NCBI GenBank assembly: GCA_003223515.1 | Contig: QHVI01000045.1 | Location: forward strand, 1-39,942 | Direction of reading: 5' to 3' | Length of the DNA stretch: 39,942 nt | Source: Candidatus Angelobacter sp. Gp1-AA117 | GTDB taxonomy: Bacteria; Acidobacteriota; Terriglobia; Terriglobales; Acidobacteriaceae | In this document: positions 33,429-39,942 of the stretch, one piece after another | How the letters are laid out: each line of letters starts with the position of its first letter | How positions within the stretch are numbered: the stretch's first letter is position 1 | The notes under the pieces: model-generated | Seen by the model: only the letters and a program-made list of their open reading frames with translations | Database searches by the model: none | Told to the model about the DNA's origin: nothing | Translations under genes and position numbers: made by a program

Positions 33429-35060
33429 ATGCAGAAGAACTTAACTCTTAAAACCCTGGCAATCGTCGCAATCCTTATCGTCTTCGTTTACGGCATCTTT
33501 GGTATCCCCAAGGGGTTCAGCGGAGATGCCCTGAAGGAGAGCCTCCTCAGCCGTATCAGTCTTGGCTTGGATCTGAAGGGCGGCACCCACATGATCCTTC
33601 AGGTAATGGTAAAGGATGCTGTAAAGGCGGAATCTGACCGGGCAGCAGAGCTGCTCCGGGAAGAGCTGAAGAAAGCCAATGTTTCCTTCGGCGATATCGC
33701 CACCCTTGATGATAGCAAGCATCCCGAGCAGGTTGTGGTGAAAGGGATTAATCCCGATGCCGTCGGCAAATTGCGCGACACCGTTACTGAAAAGCTTGCC
33801 GGCTACGACTTGAGCGGCGGCGCCGATAACACCTACACCCTCACCATGAAGTCTTCCGCGCTCAATGACCTGCAAGAGCGCACGGTCGAGCAGTCCATTG
33901 AAGCCATTCGCAACCGTGTGGACACGCTGGGCGTCAGCGAGCCGCTCATTGAGCGCCACGGCCTCGGCCAGGACCAGATACTTGTGCAGCTTCCCGGCGT
34001 GGACGATCCAACCCGCGTCAAGAGCATTATTCAGTCAACCGCGCGCCTGGAGTTTCGTGAAGCCCTGAATCATGGCACCCCTTACCCGAGTGAGCAGGCA
34101 GCTCTGGACGCCAATGGCGGCATCAAGCCCCCCAATGCCGAGTTACTGCACGGAAAGAGGTCGAGCAGTGACTCCACTGATTCTGTGTACGTCATTTCCA
34201 AAGTCCCGGTGGTCACCGGAACAGACCTGCGGGATGCCCGCGAATCCCGCAAGGGTGACACCAACGCGCCCGTCGTAAGCTTCAATCTGAGCGCTGCTGC
34301 CGGAAGGAAATTCTCGGAATTTACGCGTGAACACGCCGAGGGTGGTCCCAATCCCAGTAACCTGGCCATTGTTCTTGATAACAAAGTCATCTCTGCGCCT
34401 TCCATCAGGTCAGAAATCAGCGATAGCGGTGAGATTGAAGGTGGATTTACAGAACAGAGCGCCCGCGATCTGGCCATGCTGCTGCGCTCAGGTGCGCTGC
34501 CGGCCAGCCTGCACTACCTCGAAGAGCGCACGGTAGGCCCCTCTCTGGGTGCAGCCTCCATCAGGGCAGGTGTACGGGCAGCGGTTTTCGGAATGCTCGC
34601 GGTCATGATCTTCATGCTGATCTATTACCGCGGAGCAGGCATCAACGCCGATCTGGCTTTGATTCTCAACTTGGTCATTCTGCTCGGTTTTCTCGGATTT
34701 ACCGGGGCTACATTGACCCTGCCCGGCATTGCCGGCGTGATCCTCACCGTCGGTATGGGCGTGGACTCCAACGTGCTGATTTTCGAGCGCATTCGCGAAG
34801 AGTTACGGCATGGCAAAGCTCCTTCTGCTGCAGTCGATCAGGGCTTCGGACGCGCCTGGCTCACGATCATTGACACGCACGTGACCACCATCGTCTCAGC
34901 GTTCATTCTGTTCCTGTTCGGCAGTGGGCCGGTCAAGGGTTTCGCCGTTACCCTCACCTTTGGTCTGCTGGCCAACCTGTTTACCGCAGTTTTTGTTTCA
35001 AGAGTGATTTTTGACGCCATCCTCACCCGCAAGCAGCGGGGCGAGGCTCTGAGCATATAG
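33429..35060 (+). CDS. secD: Protein translocase subunit SecD
   Basis: 543 residues. N-terminal membrane helix, then LLSRISLGLDLKGGTHMILQ (the D1 signature) and the large periplasmic P1 domain (to about 350). Five C-terminal membrane helices follow, with GMGVDSNVLIFERIREELRHG and FILFLFGSGPVKGFAVTL. SecD uses the proton gradient to pull substrates after SecA. It is 17 bases before secF. Confidence 0.97.
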   Translation: MQKNLTLKTLAIVAILIVFVYGIFGIPKGFSGDALKESLLSRISLGLDLKGGTHMILQVMVKDAVKAESDRAAELLREELKKANVSFGDIATLDDSKHPEQVVVKGINPDAVGKLRDTVTEKLAGYDLSGGADNTYTLTMKSSALNDLQERTVEQSIEAIRNRVDTLGVSEPLIERHGLGQDQILVQLPGVDDPTRVKSIIQSTARLEFREALNHGTPYPSEQAALDANGGIKPPNAELLHGKRSSSDSTDSVYVISKVPVVTGTDLRDARESRKGDTNAPVVSFNLSAAAGRKFSEFTREHAEGGPNPSNLAIVLDNKVISAPSIRSEISDSGEIEGGFTEQSARDLAMLLRSGALPASLHYLEERTVGPSLGAASIRAGVRAAVFGMLAVMIFMLIYYRGAGINADLALILNLVILLGFLGFTGATLTLPGIAGVILTVGMGVDSNVLIFERIREELRHGKAPSAAVDQGFGRAWLTIIDTHVTTIVSAFILFLFGSGPVKGFAVTLTFGLLANLFTAVFVSRVIFDAILTRKQRGEALSI

Positions 35061-35077
35061 TTCTAAGGAATTAAAAA

Positions 35078-36280
35078 GTGGAATTTTTTCGCGATACCAA
35101 CATAGATTTTCTTGGCAAGAAATGGTACTTCCTCGGCTTCTCACTGGTTTTCAGTGTTGCCGGGCTTCTCTCAATGTTTTTCTGGCATGGCATCCCGCTG
35201 GGCGTCGATTTCAGGGGCGGAACTCTGGTTTACGTGAAGTTCACCCATACGCCTGATGAGAGCCACATTCGTGGCGTGCTTGATCATGCCGGTCTGCACG
35301 ATGTCCGTATTCAGCGCTACAACGTGGCTTCCGCCAATGAAGTCTTGATTGACCTGCCGCAGAACGAAACCAGTTCCACTGACGTGGATACCGGAAAGTA
35401 CCAGATCATCCGCTCTCTTGAACCCAACGGCCAGGACTTCAACAAAGACCTGAACTACATTGGCTTCGATCGGATTCGCGAAGCCCTGGTCACGGCCGAT
35501 CCACTCCATATTGCCGGAAGTGAATACGACCGTATCACCCGCCAGATTCTCGACTATCGCGACCAGCAGAAAAACGGCATCCTCAATGATTTCAATGAGT
35601 TAAAACAGGCCGGAGTCCCGGCGGCGGTTGTCGACACCCTGCAAAAAGGCTTTTATATCAGTGATTTCCACGTCCAAAACGCGGAAATTGTAGGGCCGCA
35701 GGTAGGCAAGCAGCTCCGCAAGCAAGCCTTGCTGGCTACTCTCTACTCCTTGATTGGGATGCTGGTATATCTCTGGTTCCGCTTTGAGATGATCTACGGT
35801 GTAGCCGCAGTAGTCGCGGTTTTTCACGATACCTTGATCACTGTAGGCGCATTCTCCTTGACGAACAAAGATATAACGCTTACTGTTATCGCCGCGATTC
35901 TAACGCTGATCGGCTACTCCATGAACGACACCATTGTGGTGTTTGACCGCATCCGTGAAAACGTCAAGCTGATGCGGAAAGAGAGCCTCTCTGAAATTGT
36001 AAACCGCAGTATCAACCAGACGCTGAGCCGGACGATTTTAACTTCAGGACTCACGTTTCTGACGGTACTTTCCCTGTATTTATTTGGTGGAGAAGTACTT
36101 AGCGGGTTTTCCTTTGCCCTTGTAATCGGCATCATAATAGGTACATATTCCTCGATTGCAGTGGCAGCTCCCATGCTGGTGGCTTGGCAGGATTGGCGTA
36201 AAAGCCAGTCCAGACGCAACCCTGTTCCGATTGCCCCTCCTCAACAGGCGGCCAAAGGCAAGGTTCGCGTCAAAGCCTGA
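35078..36280 (+). CDS. secF: Protein translocase subunit SecF
   Basis: 400 residues from GTG 35078, preceded by AAGGAAT. The N-terminal helix is followed by IPLGVDFRGGTLVYVKF (SecF signature). The P4-like periplasmic domain (about 50-205) is longer than in many bacteria. The C-terminal five helices contain SMNDTIVVFDRIRENVKLMR and VNRSINQTLSRTILTSGLTF. The C-terminus is basic. It acts with SecD and YajC. Confidence 0.96.
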   Translation: MEFFRDTNIDFLGKKWYFLGFSLVFSVAGLLSMFFWHGIPLGVDFRGGTLVYVKFTHTPDESHIRGVLDHAGLHDVRIQRYNVASANEVLIDLPQNETSSTDVDTGKYQIIRSLEPNGQDFNKDLNYIGFDRIREALVTADPLHIAGSEYDRITRQILDYRDQQKNGILNDFNELKQAGVPAAVVDTLQKGFYISDFHVQNAEIVGPQVGKQLRKQALLATLYSLIGMLVYLWFRFEMIYGVAAVVAVFHDTLITVGAFSLTNKDITLTVIAAILTLIGYSMNDTIVVFDRIRENVKLMRKESLSEIVNRSINQTLSRTILTSGLTFLTVLSLYLFGGEVLSGFSFALVIGIIIGTYSSIAVAAPMLVAWQDWRKSQSRRNPVPIAPPQQAAKGKVRVKA

Positions 36281-36372
36281 AATATTCTCACCAGCAGGTG
36301 GTTGTTGGGAGCAAAACAAGCAGTCCCGGTGTCCAAGTAATAGAAGAGTCCCCCAAGGATTGGAGAACAGGG

Positions 36373-37092
36373 ATGTTTGAAGATAGTTTAATGGAATCGT
36401 CCGGAAGGATTCGGACCCAAACTAAATGGACCACGCCCGTTTCCTTCTTAGTGCAGGCGTGTATCGTCGGCTTTTTGATTCTTCTGCCTCTTATCTACAC
36501 CGAGGCGCTGCCCAGCCGCTTGCTCAACTCGATGGTTGTGGCGCCGCCGCCGCCGCCCCCCCCCCCGCCCCCAGCCGCGCCTCAGATTCAGCATGTGCAG
36601 CACGTCAGTGAGATCGTGAATGGCGAGCTGCGCACGCCCAGCAAGATTCCTAAGAAGATCCAGATGATCAAGGAAGAAGAGGCGCCCCCGCCGTCTACCG
36701 GCGTGATGGGTGGAGTCGTGGGCGGAGTCCCCGGTGGACAAACCGGAGGTGTGCTCGGCGGTCTACTTTCAGGAACCGCTGCGCCGCCGCCCAAGGTAGC
36801 TGCGCCGCAAAAGGTGCGTGTCTCGCAGGGTGTGCTGGAAGGCAGCAAGGTGAGAGACGTGCAGCCCCAATACCCCCAAATGGCGAAAATCGCTCATGTG
36901 CAGGGTGACGTGGTACTGCGTGCCGTGATCAACAAGCAAGGCGCTATCGAGAACCTGACCGCCATGAGCGGCCCGCCATTGCTCATCCCCTCTGCCATGG
37001 ACGCCGTGAAGCAGTGGAGGTACAAACCCTATCTGCTCAACGGCGAACCCGTAGAGGTGGATACCGTTATCACAGTCAAATTCCACATGTAG
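36373..37092 (+). CDS. TonB-family energy transducer
   Basis: 239 residues from ATG 36373 with GGAG at 36362-36365; the frame is open 25 codons further upstream. It has a membrane anchor (about 22-42, FLVQACIVGFLILLPLIY), a proline run encoded by a C-rich tract (residues about 56-67), a Gly/Val linker (GVMGGVVGGVPGGQTGGVLGG) and the C-terminal TonB domain with VRDVQPQYPQMAKIAHVQGD and VKQWRYKPYLLNGEPVEVDT. It couples ExbB/ExbD motion to outer-membrane receptors. A C11 run (36556-36566) makes it prone to frame loss. Confidence 0.9.
   Translation: MFEDSLMESSGRIRTQTKWTTPVSFLVQACIVGFLILLPLIYTEALPSRLLNSMVVAPPPPPPPPPPAAPQIQHVQHVSEIVNGELRTPSKIPKKIQMIKEEEAPPPSTGVMGGVVGGVPGGQTGGVLGGLLSGTAAPPPKVAAPQKVRVSQGVLEGSKVRDVQPQYPQMAKIAHVQGDVVLRAVINKQGAIENLTAMSGPPLLIPSAMDAVKQWRYKPYLLNGEPVEVDTVITVKFHM
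36556..36566 (+). repeat. C11 homopolymer tract in the TonB proline linker
   Basis: Eleven consecutive C residues lie within CCG-rich proline codons, in frame. A change of one C would frameshift and remove the TonB C-terminal domain. It is either a slippage hot spot (phase variation) or a region at risk of base-call error. Confidence 0.8.
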
Positions 37093-37111
37093 CCTGTTGC
37101 TGTTCTCCGGA

Positions 37112-37135
37112 CAGGAGGGTCAATCGATCCTCCTG
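37112..37135. terminator. Hairpin after the TonB gene
   Basis: CAGGAGG (37112-37118) pairs with CCTCCTG (37129-37135), a 7-bp stem with a 10-base loop, 20 bases past the TonB stop. No T tract follows, so it may be a weak terminator or an mRNA processing/stability hairpin. Confidence 0.4.
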
Positions 37136-37280
37136 CCATCCAATCCAAGGTTGATTTTTCAGGTACCCGTGCCCTGTAGAGGTTCAGTGTTGAAATTCGG
37201 AGCACCTGATGGGCAGCACTGTTGTTTTTTCAGGCTTCTAATAACTTTCTGATAAGTTCCTGAGGAGGAAAACTTAACTC

Positions 37281-38054
37281 ATGTTTGCAGCAAACCTAGC
37301 AACTCTCATGTTGGCCAAGTCGCACCTGGTGGCGGTTTGGCTGTTTCAGAACACTGGCGGTGAAGATTCCGCCGTAGGATGGGACCCAATTTCACTGTGG
37401 AAGCAGATGGGCTGGCTGGCCCGCGCCGTGGTTATCATCCTGTTCATCATGTCCGCATGGTCCATCGGCGTGATGATTGACCGTTGGATCGCTTTCAGCG
37501 CCGCCCGTAAACAGTCGCGCCAGTTTGCTCCCGCCGTTGCCGGAGCATTGCGCGAAGGCAAGCTGGATGAAGCCATTCGTGTTGCCGAGCGCAACAAGAA
37601 GAGCCACCTGGCCAAAGTCGTAACTGCCGGCCTCCAGGAATTCAAGGCCCATGGCGATTCCAGCGAGATTCCCGGCGAGCAGATTGAAGCCAGCAAGCGC
37701 GCCCTGGAGCGTGCTGAGGCCATTGTCCATGCTGAATTGAAGCGCGGACTTGGCGGCCTCGCCACCATCGGTTCCACGGCCCCGTTCGTCGGACTGTTCG
37801 GCACCGTAATCGGAATTCTCAACGCCTTCCGCAAGATCTCTGAGCAAAAGCAGACCGGTCTGGGCGCTGTCGCTGGTGGTATTTCTGAAGCTCTGGTGAC
37901 CACCGCTCTGGGACTGTTCGTGGCCATCCCCGCTGTGATGATGTTCAACTACTTCACCGGCAAAGTCGAAGCCTTTGACGTGGAGATGGACAACTCCTCC
38001 AGCGAGTTGGTCGATTATTTCCTGAAGAAGAGCAGCGTGGGCGTGAGGCGGTAA
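37281..38054 (+). CDS. exbB: ExbB/TolQ/MotA-family proton channel
   Basis: 257 residues, start supported by GGAGGAAAA at 37264-37272. Membrane helices are about 47-68 (VVIILFIMSAWSIGVMI), 165-190 (GLATIGSTAPFVGLFGTVIG) and 205-230 (ISEALVTTALGLFVAIPAVM). The segment TIGSTAPFVGLFGTVIGILN is the ExbB/TolQ signature. With ExbD it forms the proton-driven motor that energises TonB. The following two ExbD-type genes are spaced 18 and 31 bases. Confidence 0.9.
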   Translation: MFAANLATLMLAKSHLVAVWLFQNTGGEDSAVGWDPISLWKQMGWLARAVVIILFIMSAWSIGVMIDRWIAFSAARKQSRQFAPAVAGALREGKLDEAIRVAERNKKSHLAKVVTAGLQEFKAHGDSSEIPGEQIEASKRALERAEAIVHAELKRGLGGLATIGSTAPFVGLFGTVIGILNAFRKISEQKQTGLGAVAGGISEALVTTALGLFVAIPAVMMFNYFTGKVEAFDVEMDNSSSELVDYFLKKSSVGVRR

Positions 38055-38072
38055 CCCGCACAGGAGCACATT

Positions 38073-38510
38073 ATGGCAATAGCAGTTCGAGACGAGGGCT
38101 CCAAGGTCAACTCCAACATCAACGTGACCCCTATGGTCGACGTGATGCTGGTGCTGCTCATCATCTTCATGGTGATCACGCCCATGTTGCAGAAAGGCGT
38201 GACCGTCAACCTGGCGCAGGCGCTCAATCCTATTCCGATGCAAGATGCCGACCGGGAAGATGCGCTCATTGTGGCAGTTATGCGCGATGGCAAAATCTTC
38301 TTTGACACGCAGCAGGTATCGCCCGAAGAGCTCACCAACAAGGTCAAGGATCGCGTCGCTAACCGCGCCAACAAGATCGTGTATGTGAAAGCGGATGCGC
38401 GCGCTCATTACAAGGCTGTTGTGGACGTTGTAGACAACGTTCGTTCGGCTGGTGTTGACCAACTGGGCCTGCTTACCGAGCAGAAACGCGGCACGGGCCC
38501 ACAGTCATAA
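38073..38510 (+). CDS. exbD: ExbD/TolR-family protein, first copy
   Basis: 145 residues. The N-terminal helix is NVTPMVDVMLVLLIIFMVIT with the conserved Asp in VDV needed for proton passage. The periplasmic domain has KIVYVKADARAHYKAVVDVV. The family dimerises within an ExbB ring. AGGAG at 38063-38067 gives a good Shine-Dalgarno. Confidence 0.93.
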   Translation: MAIAVRDEGSKVNSNINVTPMVDVMLVLLIIFMVITPMLQKGVTVNLAQALNPIPMQDADREDALIVAVMRDGKIFFDTQQVSPEELTNKVKDRVANRANKIVYVKADARAHYKAVVDVVDNVRSAGVDQLGLLTEQKRGTGPQS

Positions 38511-38541
38511 ACGCAAGTTTAGAAACACGAGGGATATTTCT

Positions 38542-38982
38542 ATGGCAATGTCAGTCGGAGGTGCCGGAGGTGGGCAAACTGCCGATATCAACGTAACCCC
38601 GCTCATTGACGTGCTGCTGGTGTTGCTCATCATCTTCATGGTGATCACGCCGCTCACGCCCAAAGGGCTGGAAGCGCTGGTACCGCAGCCGCCGCCGCCG
38701 AACACGCCTCCTTCCACCGACAATCGTACCGTCGTGGTGCAGGTAATCCAGTCACCCGGCGACAAACCCAAGCTGAAGATTAACCAGGAGGATGTTGCCT
38801 GGGACAAGCTGGGCGACCGTCTTACTGACATCTTTAAGACTCGCGCGGAACGCATCATGTTCGTAAAAGGCGATCCGGAAGTGGAGTTTCAGGATGTCGC
38901 CCGCGTCATCGATATTGCCCACGGTACGCAGTGGATTGACAAAATTGGGTTGATTACGGCCAAGATCGAACAAGGTGAGTAG
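38542..38982 (+). CDS. ExbD/TolR-family protein, second copy
   Basis: 146 residues from ATG 38542 (AGGGA nearby). The helix NVTPLIDVLLVLLIIFMVIT is almost identical to the first copy, with the functional Asp. A proline stretch (QPPPPNTPPSTDN) follows, then a divergent periplasmic domain with RIMFVKGDPEVEFQDVARVI. Two ExbDs behind one ExbB suggest a heterotypic motor or two TonB partners. The pair likely arose by duplication, with the ferric end conserved only in the membrane helix. Confidence 0.92.
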   Translation: MAMSVGGAGGGQTADINVTPLIDVLLVLLIIFMVITPLTPKGLEALVPQPPPPNTPPSTDNRTVVVQVIQSPGDKPKLKINQEDVAWDKLGDRLTDIFKTRAERIMFVKGDPEVEFQDVARVIDIAHGTQWIDKIGLITAKIEQGE

Positions 38983-39004
38983 TAGTTAAGAGTTACTCCT
39001 CAAG

Positions 39005-39037
39005 TTACGGGGTGCGCCCTTGAACGCCACCCCGTAA
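39005..39037. terminator. Hairpin between ExbD and the TPR lipoprotein
   Basis: TTACGGGGTG (39005-39014) and CACCCCGTAA (39028-39037) form a perfect 10-bp stem with a 13-base loop, 23 bases past the ExbD stop. Only TTCCTT follows, so it may terminate inefficiently or stabilise the upstream mRNA. Confidence 0.6.
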
Positions 39038-39097
39038 TTCCTTGATATATTCAGTACTCATTGAAAATTTCATTACTCCGGCAAGGAGCTAAGTAAC

Positions 39098-39942
39098 ATG
39101 AACAGAAGCGCGCGACTTGTGGCGGTATTGGCCGTCGCAGCGGCGATGTTGAGCACCGCAGGATGCAATAAGCTCAGAGCACGCGACCAGCTCAACCAGG
39201 GCGTAAAAGCTTACAAGAATGCTCAATACGAACAGGCCATTGGACATTTCAAGGATGCTGTGCGTCTTGACGACAAGCTGAAAGTAGCCAAGCTCTATCT
39301 CGCCACTGCCTATGCCCAGCAGTATGTCCCCGATGCGCCCGGCCCGGAAAACCAGCGCAATGCTGATATGGCCATCGCCGAGTACAAGTCGGTTCTTGAA
39401 GAGGATGCCAAGAACCTGAATAGCCTGAAGGGCATCGCCTACCTTTACATGAATATGAAGAGGTTCGATGACGCCCGCGAGTATTACAAGAAGGCCATCG
39501 ATGCTGACCCCAACGATCCTGAAACCTACTACTCCGTGGGCGTGATCGACTGGAGCGCGGTTTACAAAGACGTTGCGGACCGCAAATCCAAGGTCGGTCT
39601 TAAGGTCGATGACCCGCTCAAGGGCAGGCAGATATGCGAAGAAATCAAGGCTGCCGACGGGCCCAGGATTGACGAAGGGATGAAGATGCTGCAGGACGCC
39701 ATGGACAAGCGCCAGGACTATGATGATGCCATGGCCTATATGAACCTGATCTACCGCAGGAAGGCCGACACTGAATGCAATGACCCTGAAGCGGCGGCCC
39801 AGGACATTAAAGCAGCCAACGATTGGAGCGATAAGGCCATGGCTGCCCGCAAGAAGAAAGCCGAAGAAGCGGCCAAGAAGACCAGTGGCGGCATCGTGCT
39901 TGAGCAGAGCAGGAGCCAGCAGGACCAGCAAAACCAGAATCA
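39098..39942 (+). CDS. TPR-repeat lipoprotein, partial at window end
   Basis: From ATG 39098 (AAGGAG at 39083-39088) the frame is open to the window edge (281 codons). N-terminus is a lipoprotein-type signal: NRSARLVAVLAVAAAMLSTA then GC at residue 24. TPR-like pairs follow: QGVKAYKNAQYEQAIGHFKD, LKGIAYLYMNMKRFDDAREY and further. A Lys/Ala helix (KAMAARKKKAEEAAKK) and a Gln-rich end precede the edge. It is probably an outer- or inner-membrane lipoprotein scaffold, and the Exb operon neighbourhood suggests an envelope role. A long open frame on the opposite strand is a shadow. Confidence 0.85.
   Translation, partial: MNRSARLVAVLAVAAAMLSTAGCNKLRARDQLNQGVKAYKNAQYEQAIGHFKDAVRLDDKLKVAKLYLATAYAQQYVPDAPGPENQRNADMAIAEYKSVLEEDAKNLNSLKGIAYLYMNMKRFDDAREYYKKAIDADPNDPETYYSVGVIDWSAVYKDVADRKSKVGLKVDDPLKGRQICEEIKAADGPRIDEGMKMLQDAMDKRQDYDDAMAYMNLIYRRKADTECNDPEAAAQDIKAANDWSDKAMAARKKKAEEAAKKTSGGIVLEQSRSQQDQQNQN

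Noticed and set aside
36298-36372. 25-codon upstream extension of TonB
   Set aside because: ATG 36373 has a good Shine-Dalgarno and gives the expected N-terminal anchor.
39089-39931. 280-codon minus-strand open frame
   Set aside because: It is antisense to the TPR lipoprotein, which has a signal, a Shine-Dalgarno and repeats; the minus frame has none.

Overview
The window is about 40 kb of bacterial chromosome spanning the replication-origin neighbourhood. I infer an Acidobacteriota (Terriglobia-like) host, without a database search. The reasons are the gene content: rpmH-rnpA-yidD-yidC-jag-mnmE on the minus strand facing dnaA, dnaN and gyrB on the plus strand; many secreted or TPR proteins with N-terminal signal peptides; a cNMP/DUF1003 protein; M28 and amidohydrolase secreted enzymes; and a yajC-secD-secF block followed by a TonB/ExbB/ExbD/ExbD block. 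Base composition is moderately GC-rich by eye, with AT-richer islands at about 9.6-10.9 kb, 13.9-15.2 kb and 22.9-23.7 kb.

Layout. 0.2-9.6 kb holds mostly plus-strand metabolic and secreted genes: an amidohydrolase, a polysaccharide-deacetylase/caspase/TPR fusion, an SDR, an unknown conserved protein, a small membrane protein, a nitronate monooxygenase cut by an in-frame TAG, an M28 peptidase and ruvA. 9.6-11.6 kb is an accessory island: an HTH protein divergent from a small-protein/retropepsin pair, then a secreted papain-like protein. 11.6-18.6 kb is the minus-strand cluster rpmH-rnpA-yidD-yidC-jag and mnmE with its upstream cNMP-DUF1003 partner; a frameshifted membrane/TPR pseudogene and a dispersed repeat sit between the two halves. 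18.6-26.5 kb is dnaA, a candidate oriC, dnaN, a membrane protein, a 48-residue secreted peptide and gyrB; recF is absent between dnaN and gyrB. 26.5-31.7 kb is accessory again: a CPBP protease, a small membrane protein ending in a repeat, a second retropepsin/small-protein pair, a GT-C-like membrane protein, a secreted protein and a TacAT-type toxin-antitoxin pair. 31.8-39.9 kb is tgt-yajC-secD-secF, then TonB-ExbB-ExbD-ExbD and a TPR lipoprotein that runs off the window.

How they work together. rnpA/rpmH/yidD/yidC/jag and secD/secF/yajC supply RNA processing, ribosome and membrane-protein biogenesis. mnmE and tgt modify tRNA. dnaA/dnaN/gyrB/ruvA serve replication and repair. The TonB/Exb block energises the outer membrane.

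The most novel-looking item is a two-gene cassette present twice: a small protein of about 75-90 residues followed closely by a single-domain retropepsin-like aspartic protease. One copy is divergent from an HTH gene across AT-rich iteron-like repeats, and the other abuts a dispersed repeat. Further items are the deacetylase-caspase-EF-hand-TPR fusion, the broken genes, the small secreted peptide with palindromic sites, and the origin architecture after dnaA. No tRNA, rRNA or CRISPR array was seen.
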